A stretch of 64,000 bases of DNA from Microbacterium murale (GCF_014635185.1 NZ_BMCM01000001.1:806001-870000); one strand, 5' to 3'. Counted from the stretch's first letter, positions 32,148-41,008 are shown. Notes: a model not told the origin generated them from the sequence alone. Made by a program: numbers and translations.

Positions 32148-33932
32148 ATGACCCGTATGGTTCCGCGACGGAGTCCGGAAGCTCAACGAGCCGAGCAGCT
32201 GTCCGAGCTGCCGCCGTCACTGCGCGATCGCCTCGATCAGGGCCGACACGACCATGTCGGCGAGCACTGGGCAGGTGGCCTTCCCGCACAGTACGGCGTG
32301 GCGCCGAAGCTGCGCATCGGACGCGAACGATGGTTCAACGTCCTCTGGCTGTTCCCCGCGGTGATCGTGCTCGGCGGGCTGGGCGTCCTCGTCGCACGCG
32401 GGCTCGTCACGATGCCGGCCGTGCAGGACTTCATGCGCACGTTCCCTGGCGCGAGCGATGTGCCGGAGGGCACCCCGGAAGGGTTTCCGGCATGGATGCG
32501 GTGGCAGCACCTCCTGAACATCCTCTTCATGATCTTCATCATCCGCGCAGGGCTCAGCATCCTCGCCGATCATCCGCGCCTCTACTGGTCGCGGCACTCG
32601 GTACCGGGGCGCGAGTGGCTCCGCTTCCAGAAGCCCGTCCCCGACGACCCGACCTACACGGCCAAGGCCGATTCCCTCACGCTGCCGGACCAGATCGGTC
32701 TACCAGGGCGTCGCCACTCGATCGGTCTCGCGCGATGGTGGCATCTCGGGGTCGACATGCTGTGGCTGCTCAACGGCGTCATCTTCGTCGCACTGCTGTT
32801 CGCAACCGGGCACTGGGCTCGCATCGTGCCCACGAGCTGGGACATCATCCCGAACGCCGTCAGCACGGCCCTGCAGTATCTCTCCCTCGACTGGCCGACC
32901 GACACGAGTTGGACGAACTACAACGCGCTGCAGCTGATCTCGTACTTCATCACGGTCTTCGTCGCCGCGCCGCTGGCGATGCTGACCGGACTGGGGATGT
33001 CGCCTGCGCTCTCGACGCGGTTCCGGCGGATCAGTCGCGTGTTCAGCATCCAGTTCGCCCGCTCGCTGCACTTCCTGGTGCTGTGCTGGTATCTGTTCTT
33101 CGTGGTGGTGCACGTGACGCTGGTCTTCGCGACCGGGGCGTTGCGCAACCTGAATCACATGTACGCCGGCGACGACACGTCCTCCTGGGTCGGATTCGGA
33201 CTCTTCGCCGCGTCGGCCGCCGTGCTCGTGGTGATCTGGGTCGCAGCGACGCCGTTCACCTACCGGCATCCGCGCGCGGTGCGCCGCTTCGGGATGGCAC
33301 TGATCGGACCGGTGCAGCGACTGTTCGAACACGTCGACGGCCGCCCGGGCGAGTACACCGAGAAGGACATCTCGACCTACTTCTGGGCCAACGGTCGCGT
33401 TCCGGACAGTGCGGAGTACAAGCTGCTGCAGGATGGCGGTTTCGCCGACTACCGCCTGCAGATCTCGGGCTTGGTCGATCGACCGGCGTCGTTGTCGCTC
33501 GCCGATCTTCGTGCGCTGCCGTCGCACGAGCAGATCACCCAGCATTTCTGCATTCAGGGCTGGTCGGGTGTCGCCAAATGGGGCGGTGTGTCGATGTCGT
33601 CGATCCTCGACCTCGTCGGGCCGAAGCCCGAGGCGCGGTGGGTGGTGTTCTACTCCTTCGCCGAAGGCTCCGACGGCGGCCTCTACTACGACGTGCAGGA
33701 GCTCGCGCAGATGCGGTACGAACTCACCATGCTCGCGGTCGACATGAACGATGAGCCGTTGTCATTCTCGCATGGTGCCCCCGTGCGGTTGCGCAACGAG
33801 GTACAGCTCGGCTTCAAGATGGTCAAGTGGATCCAGGGCATCGAGTTCGTCGACCGCTTCGACGATGTCGGTGGAGGTTCGGGCGGGTACAACAACGACC
33901 ATGAGTTCTTCGGCTATCGCCAATCGATCTGA
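32148..33932 (+). CDS. Membrane-fused sulfite-oxidase-family molybdoprotein
   Basis: This 594-residue protein has two parts. Residues 60-390 hold six hydrophobic segments with histidines in helices (WQHLLNILF, WWHLGVDML, RSLHFLVLCW, FVVVHVTLV), the look of a cytochrome b561/MsrQ-like haem module. Residues 400-594 form a sulfite-oxidase Mo-cofactor domain with HFCIQGWSGVAKWGG near 465-480, whose Cys ligates Mo, then RLRNEVQLGFKMVKWI near 560. No Tat signal is present. Topology would place the Mo domain as a C-terminal extension. It likely reduces or oxidises an S- or N-oxide, by analogy with MsrP/MsrQ fused into one chain. The TDT transporter gene follows after 7 bp. Confidence 0.87.
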   Translation: MTRMVPRRSPEAQRAEQLSELPPSLRDRLDQGRHDHVGEHWAGGLPAQYGVAPKLRIGRERWFNVLWLFPAVIVLGGLGVLVARGLVTMPAVQDFMRTFPGASDVPEGTPEGFPAWMRWQHLLNILFMIFIIRAGLSILADHPRLYWSRHSVPGREWLRFQKPVPDDPTYTAKADSLTLPDQIGLPGRRHSIGLARWWHLGVDMLWLLNGVIFVALLFATGHWARIVPTSWDIIPNAVSTALQYLSLDWPTDTSWTNYNALQLISYFITVFVAAPLAMLTGLGMSPALSTRFRRISRVFSIQFARSLHFLVLCWYLFFVVVHVTLVFATGALRNLNHMYAGDDTSSWVGFGLFAASAAVLVVIWVAATPFTYRHPRAVRRFGMALIGPVQRLFEHVDGRPGEYTEKDISTYFWANGRVPDSAEYKLLQDGGFADYRLQISGLVDRPASLSLADLRALPSHEQITQHFCIQGWSGVAKWGGVSMSSILDLVGPKPEARWVVFYSFAEGSDGGLYYDVQELAQMRYELTMLAVDMNDEPLSFSHGAPVRLRNEVQLGFKMVKWIQGIEFVDRFDDVGGGSGGYNNDHEFFGYRQSI

Positions 33933-33939
33933 TTCACCG

Positions 33940-34953
33940 ATGCGAACCCGTCTGATCGCCGTCGTCGACGCGCTGCCGCCGAACGCCTTCGCCGCGGTGA
34001 TGGCGACCGGCATCCTCGGCGTCGCCCTCACGCACATCGTCTCCGCGCCGGCCGGCATGGCACTGTTCGTCATCGCCGAAGTGATCCTGCTCGCGTTGCT
34101 GACCGCCACCATCATTCGGGCGTTCCGCGATCGTCGCGGAGTCATCGCCGATACGCGTGAAGTCGGACGTGCCCTGGGTTGGTGGACGTTCCCGACGGCT
34201 GTCGCCGTGAGCGCCGCGCTTGCCGACGCCCTCGGGATCGTGGGCGTGCTCTGGCCGGCGCTGATCGTCGCCGCGCTGTCGTGGCTCGTCCTCAGCTACG
34301 TCGTCCTGCCGACCGTGCTCAGCCGGCACACCGGCTCGCCCCTTGCCGACGCGGTGGACGGGAGCTGGCTGCTGCTCGTCGTCTCCACGCAGGCACTCGC
34401 GATCGTCTGCGGTCTTGCCGGCGCCGCGGTCCCGGCGATCGTGCTGTGGGGAACCGGGATCGTGCTGTACTTCCTGCTCGCCTCCGCGCTGCTCTCGCGA
34501 CTGCTGCGCAACTCGGTGGGCGGCCATGCCGCACCCACCGTCTGGATCGTCATGGGAGCCACCGCCGTGTCTGCTCTCGCCGCGACCCGCATCGCGAACC
34601 TCGAAACACTGCATCCACTCGTCCCGTTCCTGGACGGCGCGGCCGTGATGCTCTGGGGGTTCGGCACTCTCAGCATCCCGTACCTGATCCTGCTCGGCGT
34701 GCGCCGCTATTTCATCTACCGCGAACCTGTCCGATTCGAGTACGGGCTCTGGTCGGTGGTCTTCCCGCTGGGCATGTACGCGACCGCCACGCATGCGCTG
34801 GCGTCGGTCGTGCATGCGGACGTTCTCGACGTCGTGGCGATGATCGCCCTCGTCGCGACCGCGACGGCCTGGATCGGCGTGGTCATACTCGCGATCATCG
34901 CGTTCGTCTCGATCGGATCGGGTTCCCCGGGGGGCACCCGAGCGCAGCGTTGA
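33940..34953 (+). CDS. TDT/SLAC1-family membrane transporter
   Basis: This 337-residue protein has about ten hydrophobic segments and opens with LPPNAFAAVMATGILGVAL, the family beginning (PxxFxxVMxTG). Relatives include TehA, the malate permease Mae1 and the sulfite pump Ssu1. The ATG at 33940 is seven bases after the molybdoprotein stop; an upstream ATG at 33901 inside that gene is less likely. Placed beside a sulfite-oxidase-like enzyme, sulfite or another small anion is a reasonable guess for the substrate, not a proven one. Convergent with the CDF gene. Confidence 0.84.
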   Translation: MRTRLIAVVDALPPNAFAAVMATGILGVALTHIVSAPAGMALFVIAEVILLALLTATIIRAFRDRRGVIADTREVGRALGWWTFPTAVAVSAALADALGIVGVLWPALIVAALSWLVLSYVVLPTVLSRHTGSPLADAVDGSWLLLVVSTQALAIVCGLAGAAVPAIVLWGTGIVLYFLLASALLSRLLRNSVGGHAAPTVWIVMGATAVSALAATRIANLETLHPLVPFLDGAAVMLWGFGTLSIPYLILLGVRRYFIYREPVRFEYGLWSVVFPLGMYATATHALASVVHADVLDVVAMIALVATATAWIGVVILAIIAFVSIGSGSPGGTRAQR

Positions 34954-34987
34954 CGACGCAGCATCCGACGGGGGCGAATACTCACGC

Positions 34988-35656
34988 TCAGTGCTCGTGG
35001 GCCTCGTCGCCGTCTTCCTCGAGGAGCATCCCGACCGATGTCGCGCACGCGTCGCCACGCCAGGCTTCGAGGCCCTCGCGCACCGCGAAGACGGCGATGA
35101 TGAGGCCCGCGATCGCATCCGCCCACCACCAGCCGAAGAGGCTGTTGAGCACGAGCCCGACGAGCACGGCGGCGGAGAGGTACGTGCAGAGAAGGGTCTG
35201 CTTGGAGTCGGCTATGGCTGTGGCAGATCCAAGCTCTCGTCCTGCACGACGCTCGGCGAATGAGAGGAACGGCATGATGACGACGCTGAGCGCGGTGATC
35301 GCGATTCCGACGGACGAGTGCTCGACCTCGACGCTCACAACGAGCACGAGGATCGAGCTCACACTCACGTAGGCCGCCAGAGCGAAGAATGCGGCGGCGA
35401 TGACCCTGAGCGTGCCTCGTTCCCAACGCTCGGGGTCACGGCGAGTGAATTGCCAGGCCACTGCGGCCGCCGAGAGCACTTCGATCGTCGAGTCCAACCC
35501 GAACCCGATGAGGGCAGCCGAGGAAGCGAGCGTTCCAGCCGTGATGGCGACGATTGCTTCGATGACGTTGTAGACGATCGTCGCGGTGACGATCCAGCGG
35601 ATGCGCCGCTGCAGAACGTGTCTGCGGGCACTGGCGGCGACGTTCGAGGCAGTCAT
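34988..35656 (-). CDS. Cation diffusion facilitator-type metal exporter
   Basis: This 222-residue membrane protein has about six hydrophobic segments. NVIEAIVAITAGTLASSAAL and GFGLDSTIEVLSAAAVAW hold the metal-site Asp near residue 57, and ATAIADSKQTLLCTYLSA a second near 150. The long C-terminal cytoplasmic domain is absent, with only a short acidic His-containing tail (EEDGDEAHEH). The ATG at 35656 overlaps the stop of the ArsR-type regulator, so sensor and exporter are one operon. Zn, Cd or Pb export is likely from the sensor type. Confidence 0.88.
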   Translation of the reverse strand: MTASNVAASARRHVLQRRIRWIVTATIVYNVIEAIVAITAGTLASSAALIGFGLDSTIEVLSAAAVAWQFTRRDPERWERGTLRVIAAAFFALAAYVSVSSILVLVVSVEVEHSSVGIAITALSVVIMPFLSFAERRAGRELGSATAIADSKQTLLCTYLSAAVLVGLVLNSLFGWWWADAIAGLIIAVFAVREGLEAWRGDACATSVGMLLEEDGDEAHEH

Positions 35657-35991
35657 GCGCACGTGCAGTCCTCACCGGCGCAGCATCCGGGTTCGACGTG
35701 GAGAACGACGCGCAGGAGCTCATCCAGCGCGGGAGCCAGGTGGGAGTCCGCGAGCCGATACGACGTGCGTCGCCCTTCCGGAACGGCCTCGACCAGACCG
35801 CATCCGCGCAGGCAGGCGAGCTGGTTGGACATCACCTGACGTGAGACGCCCAGCGCGTCGGCGAGTTCGGACGGATACGCCGCTGCCTCCCGCAGAGCGA
35901 GAAGCACACTGGTGCGGGTCCGATCGGACAAGGCGTGACCGAGCCGCGCGAGCGCGGCGGTGTGCGTCACCGTGGCCGTCATCGTCATCAT
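35653..35991 (-). CDS. ArsR/SmtB-family metal sensor, CmtR-like
   Basis: This winged-helix repressor of about 112 residues has the core LSDRTRTSVLLALREAAAYP and the recognition helix GVSRQVMSNQLACLRGCGLV. The CLRGC pair in that helix and the cysteines near the end (GCCAGEDCTCA) correspond to the Cys ligands of CmtR, the Cd/Pb sensor of mycobacteria. Several ATG codons cluster at 35982-35991; 35991 was chosen. It is coupled to the CDF exporter gene, whose expression it should repress until metal binds. The 169 bp upstream (35992-36160) hold no gene. Confidence 0.87.
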   Translation of the reverse strand: MMTMTATVTHTAALARLGHALSDRTRTSVLLALREAAAYPSELADALGVSRQVMSNQLACLRGCGLVEAVPEGRRTSYRLADSHLAPALDELLRVVLHVEPGCCAGEDCTCA

Positions 35992-36160
35992 GCGGTCGAC
36001 GATACAGCGTTTTCTGAACAATTGTCACCGACATGTGTGCGGGGTGTGACATCGCTGAGCGGGGTGATGTCGACGATGATCTTCCGCACAGCGACAACGC
36101 TGATTGGCGAAGACACCTGGCCTTGACCCTCAGCGGCATCTGAAGCACGAGGCGCGCTTC

Positions 36161-37534
36161 CTAGTTGAAGTCCCCACCGGTCGCCATGTCCGCGAACCGC
36201 GAGTAGTGGCCCTGGAACGCGAGGTTGATCGTCGCGGTCGGGCCGTTACGGTGCTTGGCTACGATGAGGTCGGCCTCGCCCGGACGCACGTCCTTGTCGT
36301 AGACGGAGTCGCGGTGCAGCAGTATCACCATGTCGGCATCCTGCTCGATCGAGCCCGACTCTCGCAGGTCGCTGATCTGCGGCTTCTTGTCCTGACGTGC
36401 CTCTGAACCACGGTTCAGCTGCGACAGCGCGATGACCGGAACCTGGAGCTCCTTCGCGATGAGCTTGAGGCTTCGGGAGAACTCCGAGACCTCCTGCTGA
36501 CGCGACTCGACACGCTTACCGCTCGTCATCAGCTGCAGATAGTCGATCACGACCATGCGCAGGCCCTCGCGCTGCTTCAGACGGCGGCACTTGGCGCGGA
36601 TCTCGACCAGCGTCATGTTGGGGCTGTCGTCGATGAAGAGGGGGGCGTCATTGATGCGGCCGCGGGTCGCGGCGACCGTGGTCCAGTCGCGCGGGTCGAG
36701 CGTTCCCTTGCGCATGTGCTGCAGCGGAATCGCGCCCTCTGCGCTGAGGAGACGCATCGCGATCTCGCTCCGGCCCATCTCGAGGGAGAAGAAGACGGTC
36801 GGCTGGTTGTGCCCGATCGCAGCTGCCCGCGCGATGTCCAGCGCGAGCGTCGACTTGCCGACGGCGGGCCTCGCCGCCACGACGATCATCTGTCCGCCGT
36901 GCAAGCCGTTCGTGAGTTCGTCAAGCTCTTTGAAGCCGGTGGGCACACCCGTCATCGAACCGTCGCGGCCGCTGGCCGCCTCGATCTCTTCCATCGCGGC
37001 ATCCACCGCGACCGTCAGGGGCACATAGTCCTCAGTGGTCTGGGTGCCGGTGACGGCGTAGATCTCAGCCTGAGCGTTGTTGACGAGATCGGTCGCGTCG
37101 CCCTGGCCGTCATACCCGATCTGCACGATGCGCGTGCCTGCGTCGACCAGGCGGCGCAGGATCGAACGCTCGGCGACGATGCCGGCGTAATACCCCGCGT
37201 TCGCGGCGGTCGGGACGATCGAGGTCAGCGTGTGCAGGTAGTCGGCGCCGCCGGCGCGGCCCAGCTCGCCGGTCTTGATCAGCTCATCGGTGACGGCGAC
37301 CACGTCGGTGGGCTCGCCGTGCGAGTACAGCGAGAGGATCGCCTCGAAGATGAGCTCGTGCTTGGGGATGTAGAAGTCGGCGCCCTTGAGGGTCTCGATC
37401 ACATCGGCGACAGCATCCTTCGAAAGGAGCATTCCGCCCAGAGCACTCTGCTCGGCGAGCAGGTCGTGCGGCGGCACGCGCTCTGGCTTGCGCTGGCCCC
37501 CGAGGCGCTCCTCCGAGATGTCGGCAATCGACAC
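36161..37534 (-). CDS. dnaB: Replicative DNA helicase
   Basis: This 457-residue hexameric helicase of the replication fork has the N-terminal domain starting at PPHDLLAEQSALGGMLL. The RecA-like domain carries Walker A ARPAVGKST near residue 220, Walker B LRMVVIDYLQLM near 320 and the arginine-finger region SQLNRGSEARQDKKPQ near 375. No intein is present. The start GTG at 37534 was chosen because GAAGGGAG precedes it and homology begins there, although the frame is open further upstream. It is on the same strand as rplI but separated from it by two oppositely oriented secreted-protein genes. Confidence 0.96.
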   Translation of the reverse strand: MSIADISEERLGGQRKPERVPPHDLLAEQSALGGMLLSKDAVADVIETLKGADFYIPKHELIFEAILSLYSHGEPTDVVAVTDELIKTGELGRAGGADYLHTLTSIVPTAANAGYYAGIVAERSILRRLVDAGTRIVQIGYDGQGDATDLVNNAQAEIYAVTGTQTTEDYVPLTVAVDAAMEEIEAASGRDGSMTGVPTGFKELDELTNGLHGGQMIVVAARPAVGKSTLALDIARAAAIGHNQPTVFFSLEMGRSEIAMRLLSAEGAIPLQHMRKGTLDPRDWTTVAATRGRINDAPLFIDDSPNMTLVEIRAKCRRLKQREGLRMVVIDYLQLMTSGKRVESRQQEVSEFSRSLKLIAKELQVPVIALSQLNRGSEARQDKKPQISDLRESGSIEQDADMVILLHRDSVYDKDVRPGEADLIVAKHRNGPTATINLAFQGHYSRFADMATGGDFN

Positions 37535-37699
37535 TGTGCTCCCTTCGATGCGCTTGCTGCTGGTGCGGCGCGGGATGTGTGATCTCCGGTTGCCGTACGA
37601 CGGCGGGTGTTTCCGCGGTTGCACAGAGCGAACCACGTACCTCCGACATCTCGTCGCTCGTCCACGCTAGAAGGGCGCCTCAGCACCCGCAACACAGCC

Positions 37700-37842
37700 T
37701 GTGGATAACTATGTGGAGAATGTGCGGAGAACCTCGGAGTGTCTGTGCACAACGGATGTGGATAACCCTGTGACACATCCCGATATCCAAGTTTTTAATG
37801 GTCGTTGAACAGGGATTCCGCTATTCCCCAGCCTGTGGATGA
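37700..37842. other. Cluster of DnaA-box sequences upstream of dnaB
   Basis: TGTGGATAA, the reverse complement of the consensus TTATCCACA, occurs perfectly at 37700-37708 and 37758-37766. One-mismatch copies lie at 37712-37720 (TGTGGAGAA) and 37834-37842 (TGTGGATGA). All point the same way, and an AT-richer stretch follows (37788-37860). They fall in the 524-bp gene-free gap 37535-38058 between dnaB and the secreted-protein gene. The rest of that gap shows only the promoter regions of both genes. Confidence 0.65.
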
Positions 37843-38058
37843 CAATCTGTTTAAACACTCGATTGAAGGTTGGGCCCGCAACCGCGGGGTGTGTACAACC
37901 TGGGGAGAAGTCAAGCCTGATTTTTCCCGGGCGCGTCAAGTTGGGCTCGCGCGAGAAGGGGCCGGTCAAACCTCAATTAGCTCTGGACACGGTTCTTCGA
38001 CACGAGTAAGTTCAGGCAGGACGCATTCGCGTCGAGAACGTTCCTTTCGGAGGGGGAG

Positions 38059-39102
38059 GTGAACGTGGCCGTTGCTGCATCCCGTCGGATCTTGAGCGGC
38101 ATCGCCTGGGTCGCCTTCGGCGTGCTCGCGTGGGCGACGTTCACCGTCCTGATCGGCGGCAGCGCCGCACATGCCGAGGAAGAACCCGAAACTCCACTCG
38201 GCACTCTCACCTCGCTCGTCGGCTCGACGGTGGAAGAGGCGGCCTCGCTCGCGACTCCGCTCGTCACCGACGTCGTCACCCCGGTTGTCGAGACTGCGGT
38301 CGCGCCCGTCGTGCAGCAGACGGCGCCGCAGGTCGTCGAAAGCGCTGTCGAGACCGTGCAGTCGACTCCGGTCGTCGGTGATGCCGCTCAGCCCGTTCTC
38401 GACTCGGTCGCCCCGGTCATGACCGATACCGTCGAGACCGTGAGCTCTCCAGTCACCGACGTACTCCAGAGCGCCCCGGTGGCGACGATCACCGAACCGG
38501 TTCTGCAGACGCTCTCCGGCGTCGCAGGCGGAGAGGTCGGCGAGCTCCTCACCGATCTCGGCGTCACCGGTGCGGTTCGAGAGGTCGCCGGAGCCGTTGA
38601 TCGCACCAGCGACCTGCTCGGCGGCACGGTCGAAGCCACAGTGCCTCCCGTGCTCGGATCCCTGAATCCGCCTGTGACACCCGATCCGCCCGACGCACCC
38701 GACACGGCACCCGTGTCAGAAGCGCCCGATCATGCGGTCGATTCGGATGCTCCCGCTTCCGTGCGCGTCGACGACACGGTCGTCCGCGCTGCTTCCGAAA
38801 CAAGCACCAGTCGGATATCGGCTCGCCTCTTCGAACAGCTCAGAGCCGCAGCATCCGATCCTGACATCGCCGAACAGGACTCCGCCGTCCCCACGCGACC
38901 GCACGACGCCCCTCAGGCGCCGCCGGCCGCGCCGTCCGGGACCTCGACCGCCGCCGGATCCAGTGGCGGCTCACACAGCGACGCTGCCCGCCTCGACGAC
39001 TCGGCAGCCGACCCGCTTCGTGCCTGGAAGCGAACTCTCGGCGCACTGGATGACGCACTGCCGTCATCACCGGTCGCCGACGCCGACGTCTCTCCTGACT
39101 GA
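38059..39102 (+). CDS. Secreted Val/Thr/Pro-rich protein of unknown function
   Basis: This 347-residue protein starts at GTG 38059 just after a strong GGAGGGGGAG ribosome-binding stretch. The signal peptide runs to about residue 38 (IAWVAFGVLAWATFTVLIGG, then SAAHA as cleavage site). The mature chain has degenerate repeats of the type PVVETAVAPVVQQ and PVLDSVAPVMTDT up to about residue 190, then a low-complexity Pro/Asp/Ala tail. No sortase signal or membrane anchor is seen at the C-terminus. It is co-oriented with the chaplin-like gene about 100 bp downstream, so a shared role at the cell surface is plausible. Confidence 0.78.
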   Translation: MNVAVAASRRILSGIAWVAFGVLAWATFTVLIGGSAAHAEEEPETPLGTLTSLVGSTVEEAASLATPLVTDVVTPVVETAVAPVVQQTAPQVVESAVETVQSTPVVGDAAQPVLDSVAPVMTDTVETVSSPVTDVLQSAPVATITEPVLQTLSGVAGGEVGELLTDLGVTGAVREVAGAVDRTSDLLGGTVEATVPPVLGSLNPPVTPDPPDAPDTAPVSEAPDHAVDSDAPASVRVDDTVVRAASETSTSRISARLFEQLRAAASDPDIAEQDSAVPTRPHDAPQAPPAAPSGTSTAAGSSGGSHSDAARLDDSAADPLRAWKRTLGALDDALPSSPVADADVSPD

Positions 39103-39112
39103 CCGGGGTCTC

Positions 39113-39131
39113 GTCATCCCTCGTGGATGAC
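39113..39131 (+). terminator. Short hairpin after the secreted-protein gene
   Basis: GTCATCC at 39113-39119 pairs with GGATGAC at 39125-39131 around a 5-nt loop, 11 bp after the stop. It may attenuate transcription before the chaplin-like gene; no U-run follows. Confidence 0.4.
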
Positions 39132-39204
39132 CGACGTGTGCTGCGCGCGCACATCTGATCGCGCGCATCCAACCGACCCCATTTCAGTCAGGAGCTGAAT
39201 CACC

Positions 39205-40986
39205 ATGCATAAAATCATCAAGCACGCCCTCTGGGGCGTCGTGGTAGCCGGCGGGATCACCCTGCTCGGCGCCACAGCCGCCAGCGCGGCAGAGACCGAC
39301 GGAGAGGACGGGATCCTCTCCGGAACTCAGGCGGTCATTCCCCTCTCGGTACCCGGCGACGTCGTCGGCAACGCGGTCTCGGTGCTCGGCACCTCCTCCG
39401 TGGAGGCACCGGCGACTGCACCCGCAGCACCGGCACCAGCACCAGCGGCACCAGCGCCGGCACCTGCGCCGGCATCGGAGGCCACGACGAGCGGCGCGGA
39501 GGGCGTCGCATCCGGTAGTCAGGCCGTCGTGACGGTCGACGTCCCGGTGACCGTCCAGGACAACGCGGTGAGCGTCCTCGGCTCATCTTCAGCAGCCGCC
39601 CCTGCCGCCGCTCCCCAAAGCGATGACCCCCAGTCATCGCCGAGTGCGGCTCCCCAGGCCGATGCTCCGGCGGCAGAGGCGGCACCCACCACCACATCGG
39701 GCATCGATTCGCTGCTCGGCGGCACCCAGGGGCTGGTGCAGGTGAACCTGCCCGTCACGGTCACCGGCAACGGTGTCGCGGTGCTCGGCGACAGCGACGT
39801 GACGGCTCGGGAGGGCGCGACGGCACCGGTGTCATCGACGGACGGTCCGTCGATGTCGCCCACACCGGATGCTGTCACCGACGGGTCCGATTCGATCGCC
39901 AGCGGCACACAGGTCGTCGCTCCGGTAACCGCACCGGTCACGGTCGGCGGCAATGCGATCAGCGTGCTCGGCACCAGTGACGTGAGCGCAGGCGCGCCCG
40001 CGACCACGGGGTCGGCCACGTCCGCATCATCCGCTGCGGCCGGGACCTCTGGGGCGTCATCGATTCTGCGTGGCAGCCAGGTGGTCGCGCCGGTGACGGC
40101 ACCGATCTCGGCGGTCGGCAACGCCATCAGCGTCGCCGGCACCAGCGCTGTCACGAGCGGCGGGACCGCTACCCCCGGGGACGCCCATGCGGCACCGGCA
40201 ACCCAGCCGAACACCGACGGAACCGATGGCACCGCCAGCGGCACCCAGGTCGTCGCACCCATCACCGCCCCGGTGGCAGTGACCGGCAACGCGATCTCCG
40301 TCCTCGGGGAAAGCGCAACCACGACCGACGGGACAGCGGGAGACAACGGCACGGCACCGGCAACCCAGCCGAACACCGACGGAACCGATGGCACCGCCAG
40401 CGGCACCCAGGTCGTCGCACCCATCACCGTCCCGGTGGCAGTGACCGGCAACGCGATCTCCGCCGTCGGGACGAGCGCAGTCACCGGAGGTGGTGCATCC
40501 AGCATCCCCTCGACCGGCGGCACCATTCCGGCGGGCGGGGCGCAGACCGACGGTACTGGCTCGCTGCTCGGCGGAACTCAGATAGCTCTGCCGGTCACCG
40601 CACCGATCACGATCGGCGGCAACGCCGTCGGCATCATCGGAGACGCGACAGTCACAACCCCGGGAACGGACCCCGGTACCGACCCCGGGACTGATCCTGG
40701 CACCGACCCTGGAACCGACCCCGGGACGGACCCCGGGACGGACCCCGGGACGGACCCCGGGACGGACCCTGGAACGGACCCTGGAACCGACCCCGGCACC
40801 GACCCCGGGACCGGGACTGACCCTGGAGCCGCGTCGACCCCGAGCGGTCAGGCCGGCAACGTCGTGCAGGCAGACGGTGAGACACTCGCCGCGACCGGAG
40901 TGGACTTCCCGTTCGCCCCGGCGGCGCTTGCGCTCACGATGCTGCTGATCGGAGCCGGACTGCTGCGCCGCCGCATCGCGGCGTGA
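39205..40986 (+). CDS. Chaplin-like repeat surface protein with LAATG sorting signal
   Basis: This 593-residue secreted protein has a signal peptide at residues 1-30 (WGVVVAGGITLLGATAASA). Eight chaplin-like repeats of about 30 residues follow, each of the form GTQ-xx-PVTVPVTVxGNAxSVLG and spaced by Ala/Thr/Pro linkers. A 12-fold GTDP repeat (residues about 487-534) serves as a wall-spanning stalk. The C-terminus has LAATG near residue 565, a hydrophobic segment and RRR, a class E sortase signal. Chaplins form amphipathic surface layers in streptomycetes. Here the repeats lack the paired cysteines of some chaplins. Recent repeat duplication is visible at the DNA level. Confidence 0.85.
   Translation: MHKIIKHALWGVVVAGGITLLGATAASAAETDGEDGILSGTQAVIPLSVPGDVVGNAVSVLGTSSVEAPATAPAAPAPAPAAPAPAPAPASEATTSGAEGVASGSQAVVTVDVPVTVQDNAVSVLGSSSAAAPAAAPQSDDPQSSPSAAPQADAPAAEAAPTTTSGIDSLLGGTQGLVQVNLPVTVTGNGVAVLGDSDVTAREGATAPVSSTDGPSMSPTPDAVTDGSDSIASGTQVVAPVTAPVTVGGNAISVLGTSDVSAGAPATTGSATSASSAAAGTSGASSILRGSQVVAPVTAPISAVGNAISVAGTSAVTSGGTATPGDAHAAPATQPNTDGTDGTASGTQVVAPITAPVAVTGNAISVLGESATTTDGTAGDNGTAPATQPNTDGTDGTASGTQVVAPITVPVAVTGNAISAVGTSAVTGGGASSIPSTGGTIPAGGAQTDGTGSLLGGTQIALPVTAPITIGGNAVGIIGDATVTTPGTDPGTDPGTDPGTDPGTDPGTDPGTDPGTDPGTDPGTDPGTDPGTDPGTGTDPGAASTPSGQAGNVVQADGETLAATGVDFPFAPAALALTMLLIGAGLLRRRIAA
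40191..40462 (+). repeat. Direct 110-bp duplication within the chaplin-like gene
   Basis: Bases 40191-40300 recur at 40353-40462 with a single clear difference (GCC to GTC). The offset is 162 bp, exactly 54 codons, so one chaplin-like repeat plus linker was copied in frame. The near identity, including third positions, indicates a recent event. Confidence 0.85.
40663..40806 (+). repeat. 12-bp tandem repeat encoding GTDP units
   Basis: Twelve consecutive units of the form GGN-ACN-GAY-CCN, each 12 bp, encode the Gly-Thr-Asp-Pro stalk. Units 6-9 are nearly identical and others vary at wobble positions. Copy-number change would alter stalk length without shifting the frame. Confidence 0.9.
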
Positions 40987-40988
40987 CC

Positions 40989-41008
40989 ACCGCCGACAGG
41001 CCGGCGGT
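40989..41008 (+). terminator. Hairpin after the chaplin-like gene
   Basis: ACCGCCG at 40989-40995 pairs with CGGCGGT at 41002-41008, three bases after the stop. It is a compact GC-rich stem consistent with a terminator. Confidence 0.5.

Noticed and set aside
36045-36051. TGTCACA on the minus strand upstream of the CmtR-like gene as another ECF41-type promoter
   Set aside because: Sixteen bases downstream there is GTGA rather than GGTC, and the neighbours belong to a metal-response unit.
37535-38058. The DnaA-box region as the chromosome origin
   Set aside because: dnaA and dnaN are not adjacent, only four boxes of one orientation are present, and no clear unwinding region was found. Regulation of dnaB is simpler.
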